Source: Spartobacteria bacterium (GTDB lineage: Bacteria > Verrucomicrobiota > Verrucomicrobiia > Chthoniobacterales > UBA10450). From it: a stretch of DNA of 64,000 nt. A program made the position numbers and the translations under genes. Under the pieces are notes generated by a model that saw only the letters and a list, made by a program, of their open reading frames with translations, did no database searches and was not told the origin of the DNA. This document shows positions 1-9,251 of the stretch, in pieces; position 1 is the stretch's first letter; each line of letters starts with the position of its first letter. The stretch is from the NCBI GenBank assembly GCA_003134785.1, contig PLCN01000002.1, positions 248,219 to 312,218 of the forward strand, given 5' to 3'.

Positions 1-1
1 C

Positions 2-604
2 GCCGGTTTTTATACTCCGCTGCTTGGTGTCCCGCCCGCGCCGCAGTTTGTCACGATCGTTGTCCGCCCACACCAGGGGCAGCGCGCGGACACCCTGGCG
101 CCCGCGCTCGGCGCGGCGGTCAGTCAGCTCGATTCCAATCTGCCGACCTATTTCGGGGGCACGCCGGCTCGGTTGCACGATGAAATTCTCGGCGTCAATC
201 GCATCACCGCGGCGCTATTCACCATTTTCGGGCTGGTGGCGGTGGTGCTTTCATCCGTCGGGCTGTACGGCGTCATGAGTTTTGCGGTGAGTCAGCGCAC
301 GCAGGAATTCGGCATCCGCATGGCGCTGGGCGCAAACGCGGCGCGCATTCTTCGCATGGTCATGACTCAGGGCGCATGGCAACTCGCCATCGGTCTTGTC
401 CTTGGCGCCGGATCCGTTGCGCTCCTGCTTAGAGCCATCGGCGGCGCGGCGCTGCAGAACTTCCTCTTCCAAGTGAACGCGCTCGACCCATTCATTTACA
501 CTGCCGTAGCCGCGCTGTTGGCGACCGTTGCCGCAGCCTCGTGTTTCGTTCCGGCGCTCCGCGCTACGCGCGTCAATCCAATGGAAGCGTTGCGAACTGA
601 ATGA
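2..604 (+). CDS. ABC transporter permease, MacB/FtsX type (5' end outside window)
   Basis: Only the C-terminal 200 residues are inside the window; the reading frame is open from base 2. It holds a soluble periplasmic stretch ending near 'ARLHDEIL', then three hydrophobic segments (about residues 68-90, 120-145 and 160-185), the FtsX-domain pattern. The loop after the first segment carries 'RTQEFGIRMALGA', a hallmark of MacB-like and duplicated orphan permeases. It ends with the usual 'R.TRVNPMEALRTE' tail. Such permeases act in the inner membrane with an ATPase to move substrates or lipoproteins, or work as mechanotransmitters. The substrate cannot be told, and no ATPase gene follows. Confidence 0.9.
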   Translation, partial: AGFYTPLLGVPPAPQFVTIVVRPHQGQRADTLAPALGAAVSQLDSNLPTYFGGTPARLHDEILGVNRITAALFTIFGLVAVVLSSVGLYGVMSFAVSQRTQEFGIRMALGANAARILRMVMTQGAWQLAIGLVLGAGSVALLLRAIGGAALQNFLFQVNALDPFIYTAVAALLATVAAASCFVPALRATRVNPMEALRTE

Positions 605-643
605 TTAGGCGGCGGTCCTGTCGCTAACTTTGACTGTTTGCGA

Positions 644-1189
644 CTACCACCAAGCGAACATAACCCACACCAGGATGGTAGCGACTCCTCCGATCATCGC
701 GCCGAGAGCGGTGGAGGAGACGAGGGCGCGGCTCCAAGGTCCTTCGGCCGCCTGGAGCGGGCGAAAGAATGCCCAGCAGAGAGCCAGCGGGTAACAGACG
801 ATGCCTAAGACAAGTGTCGCCTCGAGCCACGACAGGATCATCGCCACCACCCAATAAATGAAGCGCAATAAATCGTCGTACCGGGTTCCGGTTTTGGGCA
901 GACCAGACTCGTGCTCGGGACAGAAGGGCAGCGTGGTTGCGCTGCGATGGCCCGGGTTGCCACCCACGTATTTGGGCTGAGTGTCCGCTCGCCGGCAAAA
1001 GGGCGCCGCACAAAGTTCGGCTTTAGGCGGGAAGGCGTGCGTGAACATCCAGGCCGCCCGGGTCCATACGTCCAGGGACTGCCTTCCCGTTTGACGGAAG
1101 GGATACAGGATCGCGCAGAGCAGTACCAGGCCGATGACGCCGACGACCACGCAACCAACAACAGAAGATAGCTTTCCGCCGGACGTCAC
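644..1189 (-). CDS. Hypothetical membrane protein with a Cys-containing loop
   Basis: I do not recognise the family. From a GTG at 1189 it gives 181 residues: one membrane segment near the N-terminus (about 7-29), a polar loop of roughly 60 residues with Cys near 'LCAAPFCRR' and 'LPFCPEHES', which could be a small metal site, then two more hydrophobic segments, the last ending '...VWVMFAWW'. A TTG at 1285 would add 32 Arg/Cys-rich residues that do not look like protein, so the inner start is preferred. Convergent with the permease and divergent from the OsmC gene. Confidence 0.5.
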   Translation of the reverse strand: MTSGGKLSSVVGCVVVGVIGLVLLCAILYPFRQTGRQSLDVWTRAAWMFTHAFPPKAELCAAPFCRRADTQPKYVGGNPGHRSATTLPFCPEHESGLPKTGTRYDDLLRFIYWVVAMILSWLEATLVLGIVCYPLALCWAFFRPLQAAEGPWSRALVSSTALGAMIGGVATILVWVMFAWW

Positions 1190-1300
1190 CTGGCATTGTG
1201 CGCCTGCCGTCCTCGCCGTCCAGCGCTGTTTCGCATTACAATCTACTGCAAAGCTCTTACAGCGACTGGCGGCTGGTCGAGACAAAGGTAACGTTCGAGT

Positions 1301-1729
1301 ATGAATGCCACGGATGTAATCGTACGCGGGGACGCCTCGGGGTTCGCTCAGGAAATCAATGTTGGTTCACATCGGTTGACCGCGGACGAACCGGTCGAGC
1401 TCGGTGGGAAAGACACCGGCCCTTCGCCTTACGATCTGCTGCTCGCCGCGCTCGGTTCCTGCACGTCGATGACTATTTCTCTCTACGCGAGAACAAAGAA
1501 GTGGCCGCTCGAAAGTGTGACGGTGAATCTTCGTCATTCGAAGATCCACGCGGTGGATTGCCGGGATTGCGAAACCAAGGAAGGCAGGATCGATCGGATC
1601 GAGCGCGAGATTCATTTGGTGGGAAAGCTCGACGCGGAACAGCAGAAAAAGCTGCTCGAGATTGCGGACAAATGCCCCGTCCACCGCACGCTCAAATCTG
1701 AGATCGATATTCAGACGAAGGCGATCTGA
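1301..1729 (+). CDS. OsmC family protein (thiol peroxidase-like)
   Basis: The 142 residues match the full length of the OsmC/YhfA family, which reduces organic hydroperoxides with a pair of cysteines in the cytoplasm. The first catalytic Cys lies in 'LGSCTSMT' (about residue 54) and the second in '[10 protein letters not shown]' (about 128). The '[16 protein letters not shown]' segment between them is usual for the YhfA subgroup. The ATG at 1301 is the natural start, since the protein opens directly into the first beta strand. It stands alone, divergent from the preceding membrane protein. Whether it detoxifies peroxides here or handles another thiol substrate cannot be seen. Confidence 0.9.
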   Translation: MNATDVIVRGDASGFAQEINVGSHRLTADEPVELGGKDTGPSPYDLLLAALGSCTSMTISLYARTKKWPLESVTVNLRHSKIHAVDCRDCETKEGRIDRIEREIHLVGKLDAEQQKKLLEIADKCPVHRTLKSEIDIQTKAI

Positions 1730-1809
1730 CCGGTGCGTTCCGACACATCAATGCGCGAATTGGAGCCGGCGCGCCCTCGCGCCGGGATTGGAGCGTCACG
1801 GTCCGCTCG

Positions 1810-1828
1810 AACGGCCTGAGGGCAGGCC
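1810..1828. repeat. Short palindromic repeat (family H, copy 1)
   Basis: The 19-bp word AACGGCCTGAGGGCAGGCC folds into a GGCCTG/CAGGCC hairpin. The same 19 bases recur at 57795-57813. Here it lies between the OsmC and hflX genes; in the other copy it overlaps the stop codon of a gene. Confidence 0.6.
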
Positions 1829-1860
1829 GTCTCCACCAAAGGTGCTAGATTGTCGACCGG

Positions 1861-3177
1861 ATGTTTGAGATCAAGGCGAAGGACAAGATGGTGGAGCGTG
1901 CGCTTCTGGTTGGAGCGTATCTCGGCGCGGACAAAAAAGCTGAGGCGCAAAGTTTGCTGGAGGAGTTGGAGGAGCTCGTCGACACGCTCGGGATTCCGGT
2001 GGTCGAGCGGATGCTGGTGCATCATCGCGAACAGCACCCGCGTTATCTGATTGGTTCGGGGAAAGCGCAAGAGATCGTCGATCTTGCGAAAAAACTGGAG
2101 TGCGATGTTCTGGTTTTCGACAACGAGCTGAGCCCGTCGCAGCAGCGCAATTGGGAGGAGCTCGCCGGGATGACCGTCGCCGACCGGCACGAAATCATTC
2201 TGGATATTTTCGGCGCGCGCGCGCAAACGCGCGAAGCCCGTATCCAGGTGGATCTCGCGCGCATGGAATATTCGCTGCCGCGGCTGACGCGCGCTTGGAG
2301 TCACCTCGGACAGCAGGGCGGCGGCATTGGCGCGAAGGGCGAAGGCGAAAGCCAGCTCGAACAAGACAAACGAAAAATCCGATTGCAGATCGATCGCTTG
2401 AAGCGCGAACTGGAAACGGTGCGCCGCGCCCGCGCCACTCAGCGAAAAGATCGCAAGCGCGCACCGGTACCGAACGCCGCGATCGTCGGCTACACTAACG
2501 TCGGCAAGTCTTCGCTTCTGCGCCGGCTCACCGGCGCCGACGTTTTCATCGAGAACAAGCTGTTCGCCACGCTCGATACCACCACTCGAAAAATCGCGCT
2601 GCCGAACAAGCAGCCGTTATTGCTCACCGACACCGTGGGCTTCGTGCGCAAACTTCCGCATCAGCTCGTGGAAGCATTCAACGCTACGCTCGAGGAAGCC
2701 GCGCTCTCCGATTTTCTGATTCACGTGCTCGATGTTTCCCAGCCGGAAGTGATGGAGTTCTACAACACGACCATGAGCGTGCTGACCGATCTCGGCGCCG
2801 ACACCAAACAGATGCTCGTGGTCTTCAACAAGGTGGACAAAGTCGTCGACCCGGCCGCGCTCTTTGCCTTGCGCCGGCATTTTCCAGAGGCTGTTTCCGT
2901 GTCAGCTCTAACGGGAGAGGGAATGGACGAATTGATCGAACGCATCTCCGAATTCGTCGAGCGCGGCACGATGACGGTTGAGCTGCGCTTGCCCGCTGCG
3001 CGCGCCGATCTGCTCGCGCGGTTGCATCGCGACGGGACTGTTCGCGACGTTCGTTACGAGCACGAATTCACCGACGTTGTGGCAACGATTCCGACTCGTG
3101 CGCTGGAAGTATTTGCCTCATTTCTCGCGCCGCCAGTCGCGGACGCGGTTGATGCGGAAGAGAGAGTTCGGGCGTGA
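1861..3177 (+). CDS. hflX: GTPase HflX
   Basis: The 438 residues have the full HflX architecture: an N-terminal domain (about 1-105) with the conserved 'LIGSGKAQEI', a coiled-coil linker (about 115-195) with 'GGIGAKGEGESQLEQDKR', and a TrmE-Era-Obg GTPase domain from about 205. G motifs are visible: P-loop 'GYTNVGKSSLL', switch II 'DTVGF' and 'NKVD'. HflX binds the 50S subunit or whole ribosomes and rescues or splits stalled ones after stress. The ATG at 1861 gives the expected N-terminus ('MFEIKAKDKMVERALLVGAY'). No hfq lies beside it, unlike in enterobacteria. Confidence 0.97.
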   Translation: MFEIKAKDKMVERALLVGAYLGADKKAEAQSLLEELEELVDTLGIPVVERMLVHHREQHPRYLIGSGKAQEIVDLAKKLECDVLVFDNELSPSQQRNWEELAGMTVADRHEIILDIFGARAQTREARIQVDLARMEYSLPRLTRAWSHLGQQGGGIGAKGEGESQLEQDKRKIRLQIDRLKRELETVRRARATQRKDRKRAPVPNAAIVGYTNVGKSSLLRRLTGADVFIENKLFATLDTTTRKIALPNKQPLLLTDTVGFVRKLPHQLVEAFNATLEEAALSDFLIHVLDVSQPEVMEFYNTTMSVLTDLGADTKQMLVVFNKVDKVVDPAALFALRRHFPEAVSVSALTGEGMDELIERISEFVERGTMTVELRLPAARADLLARLHRDGTVRDVRYEHEFTDVVATIPTRALEVFASFLAPPVADAVDAEERVRA

Positions 3178-3337
3178 ACTAAGCCGACGCGGGCCGTGCC
3201 ACCTTTGTCGATGACAAAGGTCGTGTACACACCGGCCGGAAAGTCCCCCCCGGGATCCAAACTAGTTTATCTTGCCGCGTGAAAAGAGGATTTACTTTTC
3301 CGGCGCGCGCGGACTAGCTGGAGCGATTCAGAAAGGT

Positions 3338-3979
3338 ATGCGTCGTTTTCTCTTCGTCGGATTTGTCCTGATGGCTCTCTCAAGAAGCGCTTCGGCGGAC
3401 GCAGTCGTCGAAGGGCGCGTGGAGCTGCCGAAGTCGCATTCCGCTCCGGTGATGAACAAGCGCTATGAAATCGTGACCAAAGGCGGCGTTCTCTCCACCA
3501 ACCCACCGATCGCGGTGGTTTACCTCGAGGGTTCGTTTCCCAAACCCGGTGCGTTACCGACCAGGCAGGTCGCGCAAAAAGACCTCATGTTCGTCCCAGG
3601 ACTGCTGCCTGTTCAAGCCGGGACAAAAGTGGAATTTCCAAATCTGGATCACGACACCTACCACAATATTTTCTCCTACTCGCCCGCGAAGCGTTTCGAT
3701 CTCGGACGCTATCGCCCGGACGAAAAGCCCGTGCCGTCGCAGCTCTTCGATGTTCCGGGATTGGTCACTCTTCGCTGCGATGTTCACGAGCACATGCGCG
3801 GCCTCATCCTCGTGCTCGACACTCCGCATTTTGTTCTCACGGATCCCGAAGGGCGCTTTCGCTTGAGCGGTCTGCCGGCCGGACATTATCTGCTTAAAGC
3901 CTGGGTGGACAGCAGGACCACGCGCGAGCATCCCGTGGATTTGAAGAACGGCGCGACCCTCCAAGTCGATTTCCCGTGA
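3338..3979 (+). CDS. Secreted cupredoxin-like protein (methylamine-utilisation-like)
   Basis: An ATG at 3338, preceded by 'GAAAGG', gives 213 residues starting with a signal peptide ('MRRFLFVGFVLMALSRSASA'). The middle is a cupredoxin-like beta sandwich with candidate copper ligands in 'NLDHDTYHNIFS' and 'LRCDVHEHM'. After that comes a carboxypeptidase-regulatory-like segment ('GRFRLSGLPAGHYLLKAW'). Proteins of this type are predicted to be exported and to bind a type 1 copper or related metal. The stop codon overlaps the GTG of the next gene, a CusS-like sensor kinase, so the two are probably translationally coupled and the protein may present metal to the sensor or buffer it. The function is inferred. 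Confidence 0.75.
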   Translation: MRRFLFVGFVLMALSRSASADAVVEGRVELPKSHSAPVMNKRYEIVTKGGVLSTNPPIAVVYLEGSFPKPGALPTRQVAQKDLMFVPGLLPVQAGTKVEFPNLDHDTYHNIFSYSPAKRFDLGRYRPDEKPVPSQLFDVPGLVTLRCDVHEHMRGLILVLDTPHFVLTDPEGRFRLSGLPAGHYLLKAWVDSRTTREHPVDLKNGATLQVDFP

Positions 3980-5748
3980 CGGCCGCACGCGACTCGAACA
4001 AATCTCACGCCGCGAGTTTCCGCGCGAAACTGCTCGTGGCCATGATGCTGATCGTCTCGGGGCTCACCGCGGCCGGCCTTTATCTGGCGGAGCGGAATGC
4101 CGCTGAGAGTGCCGAGGGCGACATTCAACATGATTTTCAGGCCGAGCTTGCGGCGTTGCACAAAGTCGAAGAAGCGCGCTACGCCGCGCTGGCCGACCGT
4201 TGCCGCGTCCTGGTGGAAAAGCCGCGCATCCACGCCGCCTTGGAAGACAACGCGCTTGATCTTCTTTATCCCAGCGCAAGAGATGAGCTGCGCGATGTGA
4301 TGGAGGAAGATCCGGGATTGACGGCGGAACAGCAGCCGCGCGCGCTTCACGCCAGATTCTATCGTTTCCTGGATGGGACGGGCGCCGTGCTTCCGCCGCC
4401 TAATGGAGCGGAGGTTGGTGCGCTACGACCGGAAGAAGAATCGCAGCTCGCTTTGAAGCCACTGCCCCAGACGCAACAAAATGGCTACCTCTTGAGAATG
4501 CGGGGAACCGAAAATGAATCGCTCGATGAAATCATCGCCGTGCCGATCACTTCCACCGAAACCAATGAGGTGATTGCGGCACTCGTGGTCGGATTCGAGC
4601 CGGTGGCGGTGGATGAGAAGCGAGAAGGAATGAAAAGCGGCGTTGGGACGAACGGATGGTTGCATATGCCGGGAATCTCGACGCCGGCGCGAACAGCCAT
4701 CGACCAGGAAATGAATCGCGCGCCCGCTACTCGGAATAACGCGGAGCGAAGTTATCGCGTGCAAGTTGAAGGCGTGCCGCATCTGCTTTTCTCGAAACGG
4801 CTCAATCCTGATTCCGTTTTTCCCGCGGCTTACGAAGTGTGCATGTATCCGCTCAACAAATTTCTCGCGCAGCTACGCCGCTTGCGCTGGCAGATCCTCG
4901 GAGCGGGCGCGGCCTTGTTGGTCGCAGGATTCGCCGCAAGTCATCTCATTGCGACCCGCCTCTCGGCGCCGGTGGAAAAACTGGCGGTCGACTCGGAGGA
5001 AAACCGGGCCCGACGAAAACGCGTGGAAGCGACCCTGGCCTCGACCAGTGAAGAGCTGAAGAGAACGTCGCGTTTTTCCGCCGACGCTTCGCACCAGCTC
5101 AAAACTCCGGTCACCGTTTTGCGCGTAGGTCTCGAGCAGCTCCTCGGCCGGGAAAACTTCCCGGGAGATGTTTACGATGAGTTGTCGATTCTTCTTCATC
5201 AAACCTACCGGCTTACCGGCGTGATCGACGATCTGCTCCTGCTTTCGCGAATGGACGCCGGCCGGCTGCGAATCGAATTCGATCCGGTCAATCTCACTCA
5301 GCTCCTCGAGGAATGGCTCGACGATTTGAGCGCGCTGCCCGACGCGCTCGAAGTGGAGGTGAAGAGGAATTTGCCGCCCGCGCTTTATGTCGCCGGCGAA
5401 AGACGGTATATCTCGCTTATCCTGCAAAACCTCCTCGAGAATGCGCGCAAGTACAATCGGCCCGGAGGCAGCATCCACATTTCCGCACGCTCGGAAAATG
5501 GCTGGGTCTTATTGACCGTGGGAAACACCGGACCGCCCATCCCGCCCGACATGCAGGACAATATTTTTGAGCGATTCTCGCGCGGATCGATGGGCGAGAA
5601 TGTCCCCGGCCATGGGCTGGGTTTGAATCTCGCGCGCGAGCTGGCGCGCCTGCATGGGGGCGAATTGCGCCTGGTCACTTCGACGGAGAAATGGACCGAG
5701 TTCGAAGCGCGTTTTCGTGTGGCGGACCAATCGAACGGAGCCGCATGA
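3976..5748 (+). CDS. Sensor histidine kinase, heavy-metal (CusS-like) type
   Basis: This 590-residue inner-membrane kinase starts at a GTG that overlaps the preceding stop (GTGA). It has a membrane segment at about 17-37, a periplasmic sensor region of about 265 residues, a second membrane segment at about 305-325, a HAMP-like linker, the dimerisation helix with phospho-acceptor His373 in 'ASHQLKTPVTVLR', and an ATPase domain (N box 'LLENARKYN', G2 box 'GHGLGLNLA'). The G1 box reads 'VGNTGPPIP', with Asn instead of the usual Asp; the N-x-G-x-P-I form is typical of CusS-type metal sensors. No regulator gene follows directly. The nearest is past the porin gene, at 7110. Confidence 0.92.
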   Translation: MTAARDSNKSHAASFRAKLLVAMMLIVSGLTAAGLYLAERNAAESAEGDIQHDFQAELAALHKVEEARYAALADRCRVLVEKPRIHAALEDNALDLLYPSARDELRDVMEEDPGLTAEQQPRALHARFYRFLDGTGAVLPPPNGAEVGALRPEEESQLALKPLPQTQQNGYLLRMRGTENESLDEIIAVPITSTETNEVIAALVVGFEPVAVDEKREGMKSGVGTNGWLHMPGISTPARTAIDQEMNRAPATRNNAERSYRVQVEGVPHLLFSKRLNPDSVFPAAYEVCMYPLNKFLAQLRRLRWQILGAGAALLVAGFAASHLIATRLSAPVEKLAVDSEENRARRKRVEATLASTSEELKRTSRFSADASHQLKTPVTVLRVGLEQLLGRENFPGDVYDELSILLHQTYRLTGVIDDLLLLSRMDAGRLRIEFDPVNLTQLLEEWLDDLSALPDALEVEVKRNLPPALYVAGERRYISLILQNLLENARKYNRPGGSIHISARSENGWVLLTVGNTGPPIPPDMQDNIFERFSRGSMGENVPGHGLGLNLARELARLHGGELRLVTSTEKWTEFEARFRVADQSNGAA

Positions 5749-6965
5749 AAACCCTGCGCGTCGTTCTTGGCTGCCTGTTTGTTGCAGCTCTCTCGGCGGC
5801 GGCACAGGCCGATGATTTTCTCGATCAGGTCGATGAAGCACTTACTTTCAGCGCGTTCCAGGACAACGTCCGCGCGCGGTTCAGCGGCCTGCTTGATCTG
5901 GAGGAATACCATTTTCAACAACCCGCACCCGGACTCATTCGCACGACCAGCGACAACCTGTTTAATCCTCGGCTGACGCTTTTCCTCGACGCCCAACTGG
6001 GGCCCAACGTGTTCTTCTTCCTTCAATCCCGAGTCGATCGCGGTTTCGACCCGAGCGACAAAGGGGCACAAGTGCGGCTCGACGAGTATGCGATGCGTGT
6101 CACTCCCTGGGAAGACGGACGCTTCACGTTCCAGGCCGGAAAATTTTCCAGCGTGGTGGGGAACTGGGTCGCGCGGCATCTCTCCTGGGAAAATCCGTTC
6201 ATCAACGCGCCGCTTCCCTACGAAAACGTGACTCCGCTCGAAGACATAGTCGCCCCATCCTACTACGGCTCTCTCACCGGCCAATTGAGAGACCCAAAGT
6301 ACCAATACCTTCCCGTCATCTGGGGCCCGGTTTACGCGACGGGCGTTTCAGTCGCGGGACGGATCGGCCAGTTTGATTACGCGGCGGAAGTGAAGAATGC
6401 GGCGCTTTCATCGCGTCCGGAATCATGGGACGCCACCCGCATCGGCTTCGACCATCCGACCCTCAGCACGCGGATCGGTTTTCGACCGAGTGAAATGTGG
6501 AACTTTGGAATCTCGGCAAGCGACGGCGCATATTTCCGGCCAGAAGCGCAAGCCACTTTGCCGGTCGGTCGCGATATTGGCGATTATCACCAGCGCGTTC
6601 TGGGTCAGGACATCAGCTTCGCCTGGCACCATGTGCAGGTTTGGGCCGAATGTTATGAAGCGCGTTTCGAAGTTCCTTTGATCGGGGACGCCGACACCTT
6701 CGTTTATTATGTGGAGGCGAAGTACAAATTCACTCCGCAATTATTTGGCGCGGTGCGTTGGAACCAGCAGTTTTTCGCCGACGTGCCGAACGGCTACGGC
6801 GGAAACATGCCGTGGGGTCATGACTTGTGGCGAACCGACATAGCTGCCGGTTACCGCTTCACGGCGCACACCCAATTGAAAATCCAATATAGCCTCGAGC
6901 ACGAAAAGAACGGGCCACGCGATTTGGGCCATACTTTTGCCGCTCAATTCACGGTGCGTTTCTGA
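5745..6965 (+). CDS. Outer-membrane beta-barrel (porin-like) protein
   Basis: The ATG at 5745 overlaps the TGA of the kinase gene (ATGA), which places it in the same operon. The 406-residue product has a signal peptide ('MKTLRVVLGCLFVAALSAAAQA'), alternating amphipathic strands rich in aromatic residues throughout, and a C-terminal Phe ('FAAQFTVRF'), the signature recognised by the BAM machinery. It resembles phosphate- or carboxylate-type porins in overall look, but I cannot name the substrate. Linked to a cupredoxin-like protein and two metal-type sensors, a role in metal passage across the outer membrane is a reasonable inference. Confidence 0.8.
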   Translation: MKTLRVVLGCLFVAALSAAAQADDFLDQVDEALTFSAFQDNVRARFSGLLDLEEYHFQQPAPGLIRTTSDNLFNPRLTLFLDAQLGPNVFFFLQSRVDRGFDPSDKGAQVRLDEYAMRVTPWEDGRFTFQAGKFSSVVGNWVARHLSWENPFINAPLPYENVTPLEDIVAPSYYGSLTGQLRDPKYQYLPVIWGPVYATGVSVAGRIGQFDYAAEVKNAALSSRPESWDATRIGFDHPTLSTRIGFRPSEMWNFGISASDGAYFRPEAQATLPVGRDIGDYHQRVLGQDISFAWHHVQVWAECYEARFEVPLIGDADTFVYYVEAKYKFTPQLFGAVRWNQQFFADVPNGYGGNMPWGHDLWRTDIAAGYRFTAHTQLKIQYSLEHEKNGPRDLGHTFAAQFTVRF

Positions 6966-6987
6966 TCCGATTTTGCAATAGAAAACG

Positions 6988-7009
6988 AAAGTAACAAGCG
7001 CGTTACCTT
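6988..7009. promoter_or_regulatory. Candidate regulator operator (palindrome copy 1)
   Basis: The sequence AAAGTAAC-N6-GTTACCTT is a near-perfect inverted repeat with 8-bp arms (one mismatch), followed by TTGCC. It lies 100 bp before the start of the OmpR-type regulator gene. A perfect version is at 9252-9273 in front of a secreted-protein gene. Arm length and N6 spacing fit a dimer of a winged-helix regulator, suggesting autoregulation. Confidence 0.55.
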
Positions 7010-7109
7010 TGCCGCATCGCTTTTGCGGCGAAGAAGTTATTCGTTAGCTACCCGTCAGCGTGCTTCATCGAAATCCACGCTACGTTTCCTGGCTTCTCGC
7101 TTTTCCATT

Positions 7110-7775
7110 ATGCGTATTCTCGTTATCGAAGATGAAGTTCCGTTGTCGCGGCATATCGCGTCCGCGCTGACCGAAGCGGGGCATGATCCCGTCGTCCTCC
7201 ATGATGGCGAGACGGCTTTAGGTGAAGTCGAGGGCGGAGCATTCGATCTTCTCGTTCTCGACGTGGGTTTGCCGGGCATGGATGGCTTCGAAGTGTTGCG
7301 AAGATTGCGCGCAAAACATATGTCGCATCGGGTGCTCATCCTGACCGCGCGCGGTGATTTGAACGATCGGGTCACTGGTTTGCAACTGGGCGCGGACGAC
7401 TATCTCGCGAAACCGTTTGCGATGCAGGAATTGCTGGCGCGGGTGCGTGCGCTTGGGCGGCGCTTTGCGGCGGAGCCAGAGATCACTCTCCGGGTGGGCG
7501 ACCTAACGATGCATCTGGCCAATCAGGAAGTGCATCGGGGCGATCGTTACATTGAGCTTTCCACGCGCGAATTGACGTTGCTAAAAGTCCTCATGCGCGA
7601 GCCCGGCCGTGTCTTCACCCGCACCGAATTGTGCGAGCGCGTCTGGGAGCGCGAGCATGAGTACGACACGAAGCTCGTCGAAGTTTTCGTGGGACGGTTG
7701 CGGAAAAAAATCGGGACGCCGCCGCTGGTTCACACGGTGCGGCACGTGGGTTACACGATCCGGGATTCGCCATGA
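7110..7775 (+). CDS. Two-component response regulator, OmpR/CusR type
   Basis: The ATG at 7110 ('MRILVIEDE') is the correct start; upstream in-frame codons add only noise. The 221 residues hold a receiver domain (acidic pair near residue 9, phospho-acceptor Asp51 in 'LVLDVGLPGMDGFEVL', Lys in 'LAKPFAM') and a C-terminal winged-helix DNA-binding domain ('LSTRELTLLKVLMREPGRVFT'). It is coupled to the downstream kinase by an ATGA overlap. A palindrome shared with the 9315 gene sits upstream, so it probably controls itself, the kinase and that gene. It is the only regulator near two kinases of the same type. Confidence 0.95.
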   Translation: MRILVIEDEVPLSRHIASALTEAGHDPVVLHDGETALGEVEGGAFDLLVLDVGLPGMDGFEVLRRLRAKHMSHRVLILTARGDLNDRVTGLQLGADDYLAKPFAMQELLARVRALGRRFAAEPEITLRVGDLTMHLANQEVHRGDRYIELSTRELTLLKVLMREPGRVFTRTELCERVWEREHEYDTKLVEVFVGRLRKKIGTPPLVHTVRHVGYTIRDSP

Positions 7776-9163
7776 GGCGCTGGCCTTTGCGCTGGAAGCT
7801 CGCCTTCTACGCGGCGGCTCTCGCGGTGGTGGCGACACTGGCTGGAGCTGCAACTACTTGGACGGTGATGCGCTATCGGGAGATCGCCGCCTTCGACCAG
7901 CGTCTCGCGTTGGATGCGAAAGAACTGTTTCGCGATATCGAAAAGTTTCAGGGTGGCTGGAGAAATAATCGGCTCGCCATCAAAGAAATCTGTGTGCCTC
8001 TGGCTTTGCGCGAGCGGTTGGTGGAGATCCGCGGGCCGGGCGGCGAAGTTCTTTATCAGTCGCCGAATATCCACGCGCCGGTGCTGGACGATGGCATCGA
8101 CAAAATTCACACGCGCGTCATCGATGGACGAAGCGTGCGCATGGGGACCTTTCATTGGAACGGCCTGACTCTCCGCGTCGGCGTCGATATGAGCCAGATC
8201 AACCAGATCGGGAAGGACATTTTGCTCGGAATGGTCGCGGCGATCCCGACGGTTCTGATTGTTATTTTCGTCGGTGGCCGATGGGTGGCGAGCAAAGCGC
8301 TCGCGCCGGTGGAAGCGATCCGCGACGCGGCGTCGCGCATCACCGTGCATAATCTCCATCAACGTTTGCCAGTTCCGCCGGCCGCCGACGAAATCGCCGG
8401 TCTGGTGGCGGTGTTGAATCTGACCTTTGATCGATTGCAACGAAGCTTTGAACAATCGGTCCGCTTCTCCGCCGAAGCCTCGCACCATCTCAAGACGCCG
8501 ATCTCTGTCCTGCGCGCCGGCATTGAAGAAATCCTGACCGATCCCGATACTCCAGAAAAACAACAGCAACGCGCTGACGCGCTGCTCCACCAAGTTCACC
8601 AGCTCACTTCCGTCGCGGAAAACCTTCTTCTGCTGGCCCGTTCCGATGCGGGACGGCTCGATTTGCAGCGTGCAGAATTTGATTTGAGCGAAGTGCTCGA
8701 GGGCGTCTGCGACGACGCGCGCGCGCTGGCCGAGCCGGTTGGTTTGACGGTTGAGGCGAAACTTCCGGCGCAACTGCCGCTCGTGGCGGATCGGCGGGCG
8801 GTGGCGCTGATCGTGCAGAGCCTGGTGGAAAATGCGGTTAAATACAATGAACCGCGTGGCCGCATCTGCATCGAGGCGAGCGCCGCGAATGGCGAAGCAG
8901 AAGTGACGGTGAAGAACAACGGCGAACCAATTCCTCCGGATCGGGCGCCGCATATTTTCGAGCGCTTTTATCGCGCTCGATCCGATGGCCGCATCCCCGG
9001 CCAGGGCCTCGGCCTGAGCATCGCGTGGGAGTTGGCCAAAGCTCACAGCGGCGAATTGAAGTTGGTTCGTTCAGACAGCGAGTGGACGGAATTCTGCCTG
9101 CGATTGCCGCGGCAAAAAGTTTCCATCTCGCGACGGCAGGACACAATTCCAGCGCTAGTTTGA
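7772..9163 (+). CDS. Sensor histidine kinase, heavy-metal (CusS-like) type
   Basis: The 463 residues start at an ATG overlapping the regulator's stop. It has a membrane segment at about 8-30, a periplasmic loop of about 120 residues, a second membrane segment near 155-175, a HAMP domain ('ALAPVEAIRDAASRIT'), phospho-acceptor His238 in 'ASHHLKTPISVLR', an N box ('LVENAVKYN') and a G2 box ('GQGLGLSIA'). The G1 box 'VKNNGEPIP' carries the same Asn substitution as the kinase at 3976, the mark of the CusS/IrlS group. Its periplasmic loop is about half as long as in the other kinase, so the two may sense different states or partners. Confidence 0.95.
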   Translation: MRRWPLRWKLAFYAAALAVVATLAGAATTWTVMRYREIAAFDQRLALDAKELFRDIEKFQGGWRNNRLAIKEICVPLALRERLVEIRGPGGEVLYQSPNIHAPVLDDGIDKIHTRVIDGRSVRMGTFHWNGLTLRVGVDMSQINQIGKDILLGMVAAIPTVLIVIFVGGRWVASKALAPVEAIRDAASRITVHNLHQRLPVPPAADEIAGLVAVLNLTFDRLQRSFEQSVRFSAEASHHLKTPISVLRAGIEEILTDPDTPEKQQQRADALLHQVHQLTSVAENLLLLARSDAGRLDLQRAEFDLSEVLEGVCDDARALAEPVGLTVEAKLPAQLPLVADRRAVALIVQSLVENAVKYNEPRGRICIEASAANGEAEVTVKNNGEPIPPDRAPHIFERFYRARSDGRIPGQGLGLSIAWELAKAHSGELKLVRSDSEWTEFCLRLPRQKVSISRRQDTIPALV

Positions 9164-9181
9164 GATCAGCGACTGGCACGA

Positions 9182-9213
9182 CCTAACGAGTGCCTAACGA
9201 GTGCCTAACGAGT
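9182..9213. repeat. 11-bp direct repeat, three copies
   Basis: CCTAACGAGTG is repeated three times without spacer just after the kinase gene. The core octamer CCTAACGA is itself strongly over-represented across the window, on both strands and in all reading frames. Confidence 0.8.
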
Positions 9214-9251
9214 AGTTCGCGCGCTCGTCCGTTTCGCGAATCGGCATCAGG

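Noticed and set aside
1284-1292. AAAGGTAAC near the OsmC start as a third operator copy
   Set aside because: Only a half-site; the second arm GTTACCTT is missing at the right spacing.
7751-9046. Open frame of 431 codons opposite the second kinase gene
   Set aside because: A shadow of a gene with all kinase motifs on the plus strand; no recognisable protein on the minus strand.
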